A DNA stretch of 64,000 nucleotides, from positions 62,001 through 126,000 of the forward strand of contig CAZCSK010000001.1 in NCBI GenBank assembly GCA_964501265.1, given 5' to 3'. The position numbers were made by a program, and so were the translations under genes. The stretch's first letter is position 1, and each line of letters starts with the position of its first letter. The notes beneath the pieces were generated by a model. That model made no database searches and had not been told where the DNA came from. It worked only from the letters and a program-made list of their open reading frames with translations. The stretch comes from CAZCSK01 sp964501265. GTDB taxonomy: Bacteria; Actinomycetota; CADDZG01; JAHWKV01. Positions 43,447 to 53,146 of the stretch are shown here, piece by piece.

Positions 43447-46191
43447 ATGCTGCGTAGAGTCCTAGTTTCAATTGCCTTGCTTGGCTCTCTCCTCGTCAGG
43501 GCACCAATTCCTGCATTGGGCGGACCTAGTTCGTTTGTCTTTCAGGGGGGAGGCTTCGGGCACGGAATTGGAATGAGCCAGTACGGCGCGCTCGGGATGG
43601 CCCGCGCCGGTTTCCCGTACGACCAGATCCTTAAGCACTACTACACCGGGGTGACGGTGGGCTCACGAGCATTGCCCCCCACTATCAGAGTGGGCCTCCG
43701 GCAAACCGACGGCGGCTTTCGCCTTTCGGGAAACGGGCTCTTCACCTTCTCCACATCGATCGACGGAGCAGCAATGTCCACCGGCAACACAGACGAGTGG
43801 TGGGACATCCGCCGCGAGGGATCGTCGGTCTTTCTTCTCGCCCCGCCGGCCCGCGTCCAACAGGGAGAACCTGCCGAGCGGGGACCTTTCGCCCAGATAT
43901 GGCAGCGACCGGCATCGGGCGTTCTACTGAAGTTCGTCGAATTTGTAAGTCCATCCTGGAAGGTAACCGGCGAGTACGCACACGGGCGCATACAAGTGAA
44001 GGCAAGCGCTGCGGCGACCACCACGCACGTGGTTCTCGATGCGATCTCGCTCGAAGAGTACGTCTATGGAGTTGCGGAGGTTCCTTCATCTTGGCCAGCG
44101 GAAGCAAAGAAGGCGCAGGCGGTCGCGGCTCGCACCTACGCGGGCAAGAAGGCGGAGGAACAACAAAACCGAAGCAGTTGTTCGTGCGCGGTCGTCGACG
44201 ACACCCGTGACCAAGTGTACGCAGGATGGATCAAGGAAACCCCCGCGTGGACGAGCGCGGTTGATGCCACTGCTTCAGTAGTGGTCACGTACGCCGGGGT
44301 GATGGTTTCTACGTTTTACTCCTCTTCGTCCGGCGGATACACCGAGGACAACGAAAAGGTTTGGGGAGGCAGCGCCATCCCGTACCTGCGCGCTGTCTCG
44401 GACCTGTACGACAATCAGCCGGAAAACTCCCGCTGGCGATGGACGATTTCGGTTTCAGCAGAAGAGTTGAGCAATCGGATCAACAGTTACTTGACCTCTA
44501 TTGGCCGGCCCCAGGTGGGAATCGTTCAAGACCTTCTTTATCCGGCGCCGCGCGGGCACGCTGGCCGCATCATCGTGATCAGTGGTAGCGGTGGGGGCGT
44601 GACAGTCATCGGATCAAGCGCAACCGCGCGGCTTTCAGGCGACCAGTTCAGGTCTGCAGCGAAGTTGCCCAGCTCACTCATCTTCCCATCGATAAACGAA
44701 CCCACTCGCGACGTTTCGGGTGGGTACGTGGCAGACGCACGCGGGGGCCTTCATCCTTTCGGCGGAGCGGGGCCGGCAGTGGGTGGCGCCTACTTGAGCC
44801 AACCTATAGTGCGAGACGCGATCTACAGGACTGACGGACGGGGAGGCTATGTTCTCGACGGACGCGGAGGTCTTGCAAGGATCAATGGTGCGCCCGAAAT
44901 TGGCTCGGCTCCCGCGTTTGGCATCGACATAGCGCGATCCATGGCCATCACCCCCGACGGATCCGGTGGTTACGTTGTCGACGGATACGGCGGCATCCAT
45001 AGTTTGGGAAGCGCGCCGCCCCTTACTGGGAGCCCGTACTGGCAGGGATGGGACATTGCCCGCGCAATTGCTCTTTCTCCCGACGGACTTGGCGGCTATA
45101 TGTTGGATGGTTTTGGCGGGCTTCATCCTCTCGGCAACGCCGCGCCAGCGGTTGATCTGCCGTACTTCGGATTTGACATCGCCCGGGATCTGATCATGAG
45201 GAGGGACGGAAGCGGCGGTTATGTGCTCGACGGTTTTGGAGGGATCCACCCGTTCAACGGCGCTCCCGCAATTTCGTCTTCCGGGTATCACGCCGGCGTC
45301 GACTCGGCAGCGGCTCTAGTTCTTCGCAACAAAGGCGTCGGTGGTTATGTGCTCGAACGCTCCGGCGCCCTCGTGGCGGTTGGGGGAGCGCCGGGAGTGT
45401 CAACGACTGGCTACTTCGACTCGGGCGCTGCCCGGGGAGTCCTCCTTCCTCCCGACCCCGAGGGGTACATCCTTTCGAGCGAGGGCCCAGTGAGCGCGTT
45501 CGGTCTGGCGCCGGCCCTTGTCGGCGCGCCTAATTTTGGCATGGACATCGCGCGCGACCTCGCCCTTCGTCCAAACAGAACCGGATTCGTGCTCGACGGA
45601 TATGGAGGATTGCATCCTGTAGGGGTCGGGGCCCCCGCAGCGATCGGTGGCTCGTATTTCTCCGGACAGGATCGAGTTCGTCGGATCGCGCTGACAACCG
45701 ACGGAAGTTACGGATACGCGATGGATGCCGACGGAAGCCTGTACCCATTCGACGGCGCACCCGCGGTAACGGAGACTTCAACCTGGTGGCCGGATGGCTT
45801 CGATGTGGCGCGCGACTTCGTGCTTCGTCCATCGGGAGGCGGCTACCTCATAGACCGGGGAGGACTGGTTCACGAATTCGGTGGAGCGCCAGCAGTTTCA
45901 AGCTCGTGGTACGTAGGAGGAGAAGATCGCGCTCGAGCCCTTGCCCTCTTGGCCGACGGACAGTCGGGGTATGTCCTTGAAGTAAACGGCGTCCTGCATC
46001 AATTCGGTAGCGCGCCACCACTCGAATCTGGAGTGGTCATCGCCGACGCTCGCGACCTGATTCTGCGTCCGGACGGCCGTTCGGGCTGGATCGTCGGTGT
46101 TTCGTTAATCCATCCTTTCGGTGGAGCGCCTCCAGTCTCGGGTGGATTGCCTTCCGACAAAGCAGCTCGGGCCGGCGTGGGAACCTCCTAG
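43447..46191 (+). CDS. Secreted SpoIID/LytB-domain protein with about 12 propeller-like repeats
   Basis: 914 residues. Signal peptide (VLVSIALLGSLLVRAPIPALG), then FGHGIGMSQYGALG (37-50) and the SpoIID domain: EEYVYGVAEVPSSWPAEAKK with the catalytic Glu (E211) and QAVAARTYA. SpoIID-type enzymes cleave peptidoglycan glycan strands. The GHGxGMSQYGA block stands before the core, the usual actinobacterial arrangement. Residues about 415-905 are some 12 units of about 38-40 residues, GGYVLDGFGGIHPFNGAP, YW, DIARDLAL, shared with the amidase at 48483 and the protein at 30787. It probably acts on the wall as the exported glycan is attached or remodelled. Confidence 0.9.
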   Translation: MLRRVLVSIALLGSLLVRAPIPALGGPSSFVFQGGGFGHGIGMSQYGALGMARAGFPYDQILKHYYTGVTVGSRALPPTIRVGLRQTDGGFRLSGNGLFTFSTSIDGAAMSTGNTDEWWDIRREGSSVFLLAPPARVQQGEPAERGPFAQIWQRPASGVLLKFVEFVSPSWKVTGEYAHGRIQVKASAAATTTHVVLDAISLEEYVYGVAEVPSSWPAEAKKAQAVAARTYAGKKAEEQQNRSSCSCAVVDDTRDQVYAGWIKETPAWTSAVDATASVVVTYAGVMVSTFYSSSSGGYTEDNEKVWGGSAIPYLRAVSDLYDNQPENSRWRWTISVSAEELSNRINSYLTSIGRPQVGIVQDLLYPAPRGHAGRIIVISGSGGGVTVIGSSATARLSGDQFRSAAKLPSSLIFPSINEPTRDVSGGYVADARGGLHPFGGAGPAVGGAYLSQPIVRDAIYRTDGRGGYVLDGRGGLARINGAPEIGSAPAFGIDIARSMAITPDGSGGYVVDGYGGIHSLGSAPPLTGSPYWQGWDIARAIALSPDGLGGYMLDGFGGLHPLGNAAPAVDLPYFGFDIARDLIMRRDGSGGYVLDGFGGIHPFNGAPAISSSGYHAGVDSAAALVLRNKGVGGYVLERSGALVAVGGAPGVSTTGYFDSGAARGVLLPPDPEGYILSSEGPVSAFGLAPALVGAPNFGMDIARDLALRPNRTGFVLDGYGGLHPVGVGAPAAIGGSYFSGQDRVRRIALTTDGSYGYAMDADGSLYPFDGAPAVTETSTWWPDGFDVARDFVLRPSGGGYLIDRGGLVHEFGGAPAVSSSWYVGGEDRARALALLADGQSGYVLEVNGVLHQFGSAPPLESGVVIADARDLILRPDGRSGWIVGVSLIHPFGGAPPVSGGLPSDKAARAGVGTS

Positions 46192-46201
46192 CGGGACCAA
46201 C

Positions 46202-48499
46202 TTGAGAAACGCAATTCGCAACTTCTTGTCCACACGGGGCTGGGAAACTGGGGGGGCGCTTGCATTCGCCTTGTTCGTTGCCTGGCCCCTTTTCCATCCT
46301 GGTCGGCTGGTAACGGGTTTTGACACACTCACTTATTCGGTCCCCAATCACGCCGTTTCCATCGCGGCTCTGCGGGCGGGCCGTCTCCCGGCGTGGAACC
46401 CCTACATCTTTGGCGGGGCCCCTCACCTGGCTAACCCGCAGGTCGGGATCTTTTATCCACTCAAGTGGGCCTCGATCTTCGTCTCGCCTCATCGAGGACT
46501 TGTTCTACTGACCGGTCTGCATCTTCTCATTCTGGCACTCGGGATGGTCGTGCTCGTCGGAGGCGCTCTCAAGTTGCGACGGCCAGCCGCGTTGATTGCC
46601 GCAGTGATCGCTACTGGCTCGGGAGTGGCTATGGCTCAGTCACTGCATTTCGAGCAGATCCTCACAATCGCTTGGGCCCCTTGGTTGCTGGCGGCGGTGG
46701 ACGCCGCAGCTGCAGGAACGATCCGAATCCGCCGGGGAGTTGCGGCCGTAGCCTTAACTTGCGGACTCATGATTCTGGCCGGACACCAGCAACCCGCTTA
46801 CGTGGTGCTCGTGCTGGCAGTTGCTTGGGCTTTGGCGCGGTGCATCGAGGTCAAATCAGTTACTCGTTTCCTCGGAGTGCTGGGCGGATTGCTGCTCGGG
46901 TTGGGCCTGGCTGCCGTTCAGCTTGTACCGACACTCGACCTTGTTAGTCGCTCGGTACGCGAGGGCGGACTCGCAATCAAAGGGCTCAGCGCCCCAGGCT
47001 ACCTGCTCAATCTACGCGACCTGCCGGCCGTACTCCTGGGCAACTCAGTTGCGCGTTCGATCATTAATGCTACCGGCGGCGTCGAAGCTAGCGCCTACAT
47101 TGGCGCTGCAGGGTTTGTTCTCGTTCTCGTCGGTCTGATCGTGAGCATCAAGGTCGGGCGGCGAGTCTTGATCCTCACCCTCGCGGCGTCGGTGTTGGTC
47201 GCCACCATTTTGGCAGCAGGACCGGTCACGCCCTTCTTTCGCGCCGCCCACGCGGTCATTCCCGGCTTCTCGCTGTTTCGCGTTCCCGCACGCTGGGTGC
47301 TTGCGACAGACCTCGCACTCGCCGTCCTGGCCGGTTTCGGCGTTGACGCAATCGTGCAGAGGCATGTGCGGAGACGTGACGTCGTCGTCGTGCTGGCGGT
47401 CGGGGTGGTGATCGCGGTGCTCATCGGTGTGCGGGCTCTGCATCGCCCCTCGGGACCCGCAGTTATTGTTTGGCTGATCGCCGGAGGCACAATACTTGCG
47501 GGGGCTGCGATGGCGGGTCGCTTAGGCCGTCGACGGTTTGGGTTGGCGGTTCTCATACTTCTTCCCGTCCTCGAGCTTGGTGGCGCTGCGTCCCAGTCAA
47601 CGCTTCCGAAACTCGCTCTCGACCTGCCGTTGCGCATTTATCCTCAGGCTGGAGATTCCGTGAAATTTCTTCAGGGGCATCCCGGGCGGACGCTTCCACT
47701 TGGGGGGGATCCCCAGGGCGCCCCCTTTTATAGCGCCGCTACATTGCGCCCCAACCTCAACGCGACGTACGGCGTCCGATCTCTCGATGGATACGATGGC
47801 GGCCCCCAAGTTTCGCGCCGTTGGGTACGCGCAATGGAGAGCCTGACCAAGCAGCCCTTTAACCCCGACCTCACTCTCAAGGCTCAGATGCCAGTCCCAC
47901 TCGATGCCGAGATGCTGGCCCGTTTCGGTGTGCGCTGGGCCCTTCTCGACACTGACATCAACCCCCCAAGTGTCGTCGTCCCAGGTTGGGGAGAGTCCGT
48001 TGCCCGTGAAGGAAACATTGGGGTGTGGGAAAACCCGCGGTACCAGGGGGAAGGATTTCTTTACGCGGCGACGAAGCCCCTAGGGAATCGCCCCGGTGAA
48101 TCCCTCCGTGCTCTTGGGCTTGAAAGCAACTCGATCGCGCTTGTCGAGTCAGACGGCCCAGTCCTTGCCTGCTCCCTCGAGTGTGCAAGGTCTCCCGTCC
48201 CGGTAGGTCGTCCCCGGCCCGAGCGGATGACTGTCAATACCCAATCCGTTTCCCCCTCACTTCTGGTTGTGGCAGAACAGTGGGATCCGGGCTGGCGCGC
48301 CGAAGTGGACGGCAAGAAAGCGGTGGCGATACCGGTAGACGGATTCATGCTCGGGGTTTCGCTGCCCCCAGGCCATCACCGAATCAGACTCACATATCAC
48401 GTCCCCGGCCTCGCGATTGGAACATCCCTGACGCTGCTTAGCTTGGCAATCACAACATTGCTGACGGTGAAGAGGCGCGCCGTTAACGCGTCGTTATGA
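46202..48499 (+). CDS. YfhO-like multipass membrane protein (GT-C fold candidate)
   Basis: 765 residues from a TTG at 46202, 10 bases after the SpoIID stop; a GTG at 46121 in the same frame would overlap SpoIID by 71 bases and is less likely. About 12 hydrophobic helices. The first loop has GFDTLTYSVPNHAV and LPAWNPYIFGGAPHLANPQ, the typical YfhO signature. The C-terminal about 200 residues are extracytoplasmic (AEQWDPGWRAEVDGKK) followed by a last helix. YfhO proteins modify lipoteichoic acids or other wall polymers with lipid-linked sugars. The 3' end overlaps the convergent amidase gene by 17 bases. Confidence 0.85.
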   Translation: MRNAIRNFLSTRGWETGGALAFALFVAWPLFHPGRLVTGFDTLTYSVPNHAVSIAALRAGRLPAWNPYIFGGAPHLANPQVGIFYPLKWASIFVSPHRGLVLLTGLHLLILALGMVVLVGGALKLRRPAALIAAVIATGSGVAMAQSLHFEQILTIAWAPWLLAAVDAAAAGTIRIRRGVAAVALTCGLMILAGHQQPAYVVLVLAVAWALARCIEVKSVTRFLGVLGGLLLGLGLAAVQLVPTLDLVSRSVREGGLAIKGLSAPGYLLNLRDLPAVLLGNSVARSIINATGGVEASAYIGAAGFVLVLVGLIVSIKVGRRVLILTLAASVLVATILAAGPVTPFFRAAHAVIPGFSLFRVPARWVLATDLALAVLAGFGVDAIVQRHVRRRDVVVVLAVGVVIAVLIGVRALHRPSGPAVIVWLIAGGTILAGAAMAGRLGRRRFGLAVLILLPVLELGGAASQSTLPKLALDLPLRIYPQAGDSVKFLQGHPGRTLPLGGDPQGAPFYSAATLRPNLNATYGVRSLDGYDGGPQVSRRWVRAMESLTKQPFNPDLTLKAQMPVPLDAEMLARFGVRWALLDTDINPPSVVVPGWGESVAREGNIGVWENPRYQGEGFLYAATKPLGNRPGESLRALGLESNSIALVESDGPVLACSLECARSPVPVGRPRPERMTVNTQSVSPSLLVVAEQWDPGWRAEVDGKKAVAIPVDGFMLGVSLPPGHHRIRLTYHVPGLAIGTSLTLLSLAITTLLTVKRRAVNASL

Positions 48500-50372
48500 C
48501 CGCCCGGGCAACATCCAGGCCCACCCATGTGCTTGATTGCGGCAGTCCAGGGGCATTACCGAACGTCCAGATCCTCCCGATGGAATCAAGCACCCAACCT
48601 CCTCCTCCGTCTGAGGTAAGAGCCAGTCCGCGCGCAGTGTCTTGGCCGGGTGCGTAGTAATTCGGAGACATCGATGGGGCTCCACCAAAGGAGTGAAGTC
48701 CACCCCAGCCGTCGAGCACGTACCCACTAATGCCATCTGGGCGCAAAGCGATCGCTCTTGCAATATCAAATCCGAAATAGGGAACGCCCAGTACCTTGGA
48801 AGCGACCCCCAGCGGGTGGACCCCGCCAAAGCCATCTAGGACGTAGCCGGCCGTGCCTGATGCATTCACAGCAATTCCCCGGGCGATATCCCACCCCCAA
48901 TAAGGGCCACCACGAGGAAGGGCGGCGCCACCGAATGGGTGAACACCTCCGTAGGCGTCAAGAACGTAGCCTGTCCCATTCGCCGGACCTTTAGCGGCCC
49001 CTCGCACTATGTCCCACCCGGCCCAATAGGAGTTCCCGGAGATCGGCAACGCGTCGCCATAAGGATGTAACCCGCCATATCCGTCAACGACATACCCGCC
49101 GCTGCTCGACCCGATTGCGGCGCGCGCAATCGGCCACTTTGCCCAGTAGGAAGAGTGAGTCACCGCCGCTTGGCGCCCGGCGGGGTGCAGCCCTCCGTAA
49201 CCGTCAAGCGTCAAGAGGCCCGGCCCGCTCGCTGCGGGGGTCCAACCGGGCAACGGGTGTGGCGGCGTGGAAAACACTTCCGACTGCACGTCGATACGCA
49301 GCTGGGGGATTAAGGGATAAGCGCGATCCCCTGGGCAGGCGGTTGCCGACACGTCTCGATGCCCACTGATCACGTCGAGCGTCACGTTCGTACCCGCTGG
49401 ATAGCGCGTTGACCCGCCGCTCACCGCCTGAATCTGAGCGCGTGAGTCGACTGTGTGATGGGTGAGTTTCCAGGCAAGTAGAGAACGCAACGCGGAACGA
49501 GAGGCGACCGGAACCGGCACTGGCCCGTGCTCGCCAATCAAAGCGACACCTGTACTGCCGGTGTTGAACCCCCCGGAGTGCGCACCGATTACAGGTTTGG
49601 TCGTGCCTCCGAACCGGCCCTCGTACACTCGGCCGAACCGATCGATAAGAAAGTTGTAACCGATGTCGCACCACCCGTTGCCAAGAACGTGGTAACGGTA
49701 GATGGCGCGCACAATCGCCGGGGCCTCTTCTGCTGTGTAAGTGTTGGCGTTGACCGTGTGATGAACGAACGAATTCCTTAGTGAGCCAGCGTATTCGGGG
49801 GTTCCACAACCAGAGTTGGACGTGCGCAGGCTTTCATCGGCCCCCCATTCGGCGCGCGAGATTATCCCTGGCTGAGCAGGGGTCGCCGTCGCCGGAGAAA
49901 TAGTGAACGGGCGAGGCTGCGAAACCTCCGAATGAATTAGATGCATCTTCAGCTGCGCGAGCGATCCCTCGGTGACTCGCACGTCCAGCGCGTCGACTCC
50001 ACGCCCGATCCAGGTTGGGCCCGCCGATGTGGTGGCGCGATTCTCCATCGAACTCGGGTCCGGGCCTTCGTCGGGGTTGCCGTAAAGCTCGGTCCAGGGG
50101 GACCACCCGTCTCCTCTTCTAAGACGAATCTCCACTGCGCCCTCCACGTGGCCTTGCCACTCGAACCCAACGACTTCCGCCGGCTTGCTTAGCGACAGGA
50201 AACGGCGGTATCCGGGAGATGCTTCTTGAAGTGAACCGGACGCCAGGTCAACGATCCGGCTTTCCACGCGGGGCGGCCTCTGCTGCGGCGCGACCAAACC
50301 AGCCGATACCAACGACAAAGCCACTACCAGCGGAGGCAGCCTTAAGGACCATCGATTCATGTGTGAAGACAC
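48483..50372 (-). CDS. Secreted PGRP-type N-acetylmuramoyl-L-alanine amidase with six propeller-like repeats
   Basis: 629 residues from a GTG at 50372 (ATG at 50360 equally possible). Signal peptide LPPLVVALSLVSAGLVA. A beta-rich N-terminal segment with WSPWTEL is typical of actinobacterial PGRP amidases. The amidase domain (170-355) reads IISRAEWGADES, FVHHTVNA, CDIGYNFLIDRFGRVYEGR and GHRDVSATACPGD, giving zinc ligands H204/H205, H338 and C346 and the catalytic Tyr in GYNF. Six C-terminal units of the GYVLDGFGGVHPLG type match the SpoIID protein across the convergent border; six blades could form one closed propeller. Cleaves the stem peptide from muramic acid in the wall. Confidence 0.92.
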   Translation of the reverse strand: MSSHMNRWSLRLPPLVVALSLVSAGLVAPQQRPPRVESRIVDLASGSLQEASPGYRRFLSLSKPAEVVGFEWQGHVEGAVEIRLRRGDGWSPWTELYGNPDEGPDPSSMENRATTSAGPTWIGRGVDALDVRVTEGSLAQLKMHLIHSEVSQPRPFTISPATATPAQPGIISRAEWGADESLRTSNSGCGTPEYAGSLRNSFVHHTVNANTYTAEEAPAIVRAIYRYHVLGNGWCDIGYNFLIDRFGRVYEGRFGGTTKPVIGAHSGGFNTGSTGVALIGEHGPVPVPVASRSALRSLLAWKLTHHTVDSRAQIQAVSGGSTRYPAGTNVTLDVISGHRDVSATACPGDRAYPLIPQLRIDVQSEVFSTPPHPLPGWTPAASGPGLLTLDGYGGLHPAGRQAAVTHSSYWAKWPIARAAIGSSSGGYVVDGYGGLHPYGDALPISGNSYWAGWDIVRGAAKGPANGTGYVLDAYGGVHPFGGAALPRGGPYWGWDIARGIAVNASGTAGYVLDGFGGVHPLGVASKVLGVPYFGFDIARAIALRPDGISGYVLDGWGGLHSFGGAPSMSPNYYAPGQDTARGLALTSDGGGGWVLDSIGRIWTFGNAPGLPQSSTWVGLDVARAVITTR

Positions 50373-50418
50373 TCTCTCTTAGTCTCGGCAATCCGGCGGG
50401 TCGGTTTAAGGGGTGACC

Positions 50419-50997
50419 TTACGGCAGCGGTCGCAGGCCCTTTAGATCGTCTATCTGTTCGTAGCTGCGGCCACACGAACAGGAAAGCTCCGCAGGCAAC
50501 GTTAGCCCGCACTCGCATACCCATCCTACCCTGCGAGCGGGATTGCCGACCGTGACAGCGTGCGCAGGAACGGATCTCGTAACCGTTGCCCCTGCCCCTA
50601 CGAACGCGTGCTCTCCAATGATCACTCCGCAGACGATGGTCGCATTGGCTCCTATCGTTGCACCGCGCCTCACGAGAGTCGGCGAAAACTCGTCGGGGGA
50701 CTTCTTGAAGGCCGCACGCGGGTTGAGGTCGTTCGTGAACACCGCGTGAGGGCCGACGAACACGTCATCCTCTATCGTCACCTTGTCGCAGATCATGATG
50801 TAGTTCTTGATCGTGACACGGTCTCCCACGACGGCTCCGCTTTCGATGAAAGCATGCCCGCAGATGTTGCAGTCCGCTCCGACGTGCGCTCCTTGCATAA
50901 TCTGGGCAAAAGCCCAAACTCGCGTCCTTGGACCGACATTTACCGATTCGCACAGGGCTTTGTCGTGCACGAATACGGATGGGTCGGGCAAAGTCAA
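50419..50997 (-). CDS. UDP-amino-sugar N-acetyltransferase, left-handed beta-helix (WbpD/WlbB-like)
   Basis: 192 residues from a TTG at 50997 overlapping the upstream stop (TTGA). Hexapeptide repeats such as VGADCNICGHAFIESG, VGDRVTIKNYIMICDKVTI and IGANATIVCGVIIGEHA build the helix. FTNDLNPRA is conserved in WbpD/WlbB. A C-terminal CECGLTLPAELSCSCG resembles a small zinc ribbon found in part of this family. It would acetylate the 3-amino group of UDP-2-acetamido-3-amino-glucuronate. Last gene of the WbpB-E-D-like set. Confidence 0.9.
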   Translation of the reverse strand: MTLPDPSVFVHDKALCESVNVGPRTRVWAFAQIMQGAHVGADCNICGHAFIESGAVVGDRVTIKNYIMICDKVTIEDDVFVGPHAVFTNDLNPRAAFKKSPDEFSPTLVRRGATIGANATIVCGVIIGEHAFVGAGATVTRSVPAHAVTVGNPARRVGWVCECGLTLPAELSCSCGRSYEQIDDLKGLRPLP

Positions 50998-52100
50998 CGG
51001 ACCGCCTTTCTTAGGGCGTCGGCCACCCGCTGCTGCTGTTCGGGCAAGATCTCGGGAAAGAGGGGAAGTGACAGGATCTGGCTCGCGGCCTCTTCGGCGA
51101 CGGGAAAGTCGCCTTCTTCGTGGCCGAGACTCTTGAATGCCCCTTGAAGATGAATAGGCACGGGGTAGTGGATTCCCGCTCCGATATCTTGCTCATGAAG
51201 CTTCTCAAGAACACGGTCACGGTCCGGCACTCGCACTACATAGAGATGCCAGATGTGCTCGTTACCACCGACAACTGATGGCAGGGTCACCTCATCTAAA
51301 TCTTCGAGAAGCTCTTCATACTTAGCAGCTGCCACGCGCCGTGCCGCATTCCCGTCTGCGAGCCGCCGCAGCTTCGCACTAAGAACCACTGCCTGAAGGG
51401 TGTCGAGACGCGAGTTATAACCCTCCTGGGGATGCAGGTATTTGACTTCACTTCCGTAGTTTCTAAGAGCCCGTACCTTCGCGGCAACGTCGTCGGAGTT
51501 GGTGATGACCGCTCCAGCGTCGCCGTAAGCCCCTAAGTTTTTGCCTGGGTAAAAGCTAGTTCCGGCTGAGATACCAAATGCGCCCGCGCCAACACCGTTT
51601 CGGACAGCGCCCTGAGCTTGCGCCGCGTCCTCGATGATCAGAACCTGGTCGGAGGCGATCGTTGCGAGATCCTCCATCGGCGCCATCTGCCCGTATAGGT
51701 GGACAGGCATGATCGCTCTCGTTTGCGGCGTCATCTTCCTCGCCACGTCATCCGAGTCGAGAAGATAGTCATGGGTCACGTCGACGAGGACGGGCCGCGC
51801 TCCGGCCCGCATCACGGCAAGGGCGCTCGCCACGAAAGAGTTTGTCGGGACAATCACTTCGTCGCCCATGCCAATCCCCGAAGCGCGCAACGCGAGTTCG
51901 AGTGCATCCGTTCCGTTGGCAACACCGATGCAATGCTTGACTCCCGAGAAACTCGCAAACTCAGCCTCGAACTTACCGACTTCCTCGCCGAGGATGAAGG
52001 CGGTCCGATCTAAAACCTTCTCCCAACCGACCGCGACTTCCTTTTCGATCGCTCGATGCTGGGCCCGCAGATCAACGAGAGGAATCGGCGCGTCACTCAA
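50994..52100 (-). CDS. DegT/DnrJ/EryC1 aminotransferase (WbpE/WlbC-like)
   Basis: 368 residues from a TTG at 52100, one base after the preceding stop. PLP-dependent sugar aminotransferase: VANGTDALELALRA, VPTNSFVASALAV, IIEDAAQAQGA (D158) and TSFYPGKNLGAYGDAG with the PLP lysine K187. HPQEGYNSRLDTLQAVVL and GIHYPVPIHLQ are typical of the WbpE/WlbC branch. Transfers the amino group to the C3 keto sugar made by the oxidoreductase upstream. Confidence 0.92.
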   Translation of the reverse strand: MSDAPIPLVDLRAQHRAIEKEVAVGWEKVLDRTAFILGEEVGKFEAEFASFSGVKHCIGVANGTDALELALRASGIGMGDEVIVPTNSFVASALAVMRAGARPVLVDVTHDYLLDSDDVARKMTPQTRAIMPVHLYGQMAPMEDLATIASDQVLIIEDAAQAQGAVRNGVGAGAFGISAGTSFYPGKNLGAYGDAGAVITNSDDVAAKVRALRNYGSEVKYLHPQEGYNSRLDTLQAVVLSAKLRRLADGNAARRVAAAKYEELLEDLDEVTLPSVVGGNEHIWHLYVVRVPDRDRVLEKLHEQDIGAGIHYPVPIHLQGAFKSLGHEEGDFPVAEEAASQILSLPLFPEILPEQQQRVADALRKAVR

Positions 52101-53123
52101 TCAAATCACCTGCTCTTCGCGGCCGCCGCCGCGCGCCGACCTTTCTATCGCTTCTAGCACCCGAACGACAGCAAGCCCTTCACGGCCGCCTGTCAAGGGC
52201 TGCTTCCCGAACTCCACGCACTCGAGGAAGTGATCGCACTCAGCCTGCAGAGGTTCTCCCAACGCGACCTTCGGGATCGTGATGTCGCCCTCTCGAACGC
52301 TCGCGCGAAATGACGCAAAAGTGTCGACGTAGCTCGGGACTATACGATCTTCCGCCACACCCTTGTCGTATATGCGAAGCGGTTCGCTCAAGTTCATATC
52401 GTCGAGGGTCAGCATGCGTCTTTCTCCGACGACGGTAATGTCGCGGGCCTTGCGCGGGTTCAACCAGGACGCATGAAGGTTGACGAGAACTTCGTCGGGA
52501 TACCGGAGCGTGATGAACAGGGCGTCTTCTATTCCTTTGTTGATCCAGTTGCCCCCGATAGCCGACGCACTAAGCGGACCCGAGTTGAGCCAGTAGTTCG
52601 CGATCGAGACGTCGTGCGACGCGAGGTCCCAGGCAGCGCTAACGTCGACCCTGATTGGCCCCAAATTGGTCCGGACCATTGATACGTAATAGACATTGCC
52701 TAGATCCCCTTCGTCGAGGAACCTCTTGACGGCTTGAACACCCGCGTTATAAACGAACACGTGCCCGACCATCAGGATCAGCTTGTTCCGTTCGGCCACC
52801 GCACAAAGATCTTCGGCGTGTGCCGTGCTGTTGGTGATCGGTTTTTCCACAAGAACGTTCTTTCCAGATTCAAGCGCACTCTTCGCCAACTCATAGTGCG
52901 TGCTGGTGGGCGTCGCCACGACAACCGCTGTTACGCTCTCGTCGTCAAGGGCAGAAGAAGCATCTGTTCCCACCTGGATTTCGGGGAACCGAGCCGCCAC
53001 CTGATCGAGACGAGTTCGATCGGTATCGATCACCCAAGCGACGCTGCTCTTCGGAGGATTGTGGAAGTTGCGGATCAGGTTCGGCCCCCAATGGCCCGCG
53101 CCGATCATGGCTAGTTTGATCAC
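52101..53123 (-). CDS. Gfo/Idh/MocA-family oxidoreductase (WbpB/WlbA-like)
   Basis: 340 residues. NAD-binding GAGHWGPNLIRNF at the N-terminus, VEKPI (K94) and GHVFVYNAGVQAVK, with WDLASHDVSI in the substrate domain. The gene order B-E-D and the relatives next door indicate a UDP-N-acetylglucosaminuronate 3-dehydrogenase. Start ATG at 53123. It begins the minus-strand cluster that follows the GT2 at 53147 with a 23-base gap. Confidence 0.9.
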   Translation of the reverse strand: MIKLAMIGAGHWGPNLIRNFHNPPKSSVAWVIDTDRTRLDQVAARFPEIQVGTDASSALDDESVTAVVVATPTSTHYELAKSALESGKNVLVEKPITNSTAHAEDLCAVAERNKLILMVGHVFVYNAGVQAVKRFLDEGDLGNVYYVSMVRTNLGPIRVDVSAAWDLASHDVSIANYWLNSGPLSASAIGGNWINKGIEDALFITLRYPDEVLVNLHASWLNPRKARDITVVGERRMLTLDDMNLSEPLRIYDKGVAEDRIVPSYVDTFASFRASVREGDITIPKVALGEPLQAECDHFLECVEFGKQPLTGGREGLAVVRVLEAIERSARGGGREEQVI

Positions 53124-53146
53124 TTCGGAATCCTACTCATTGCAGG

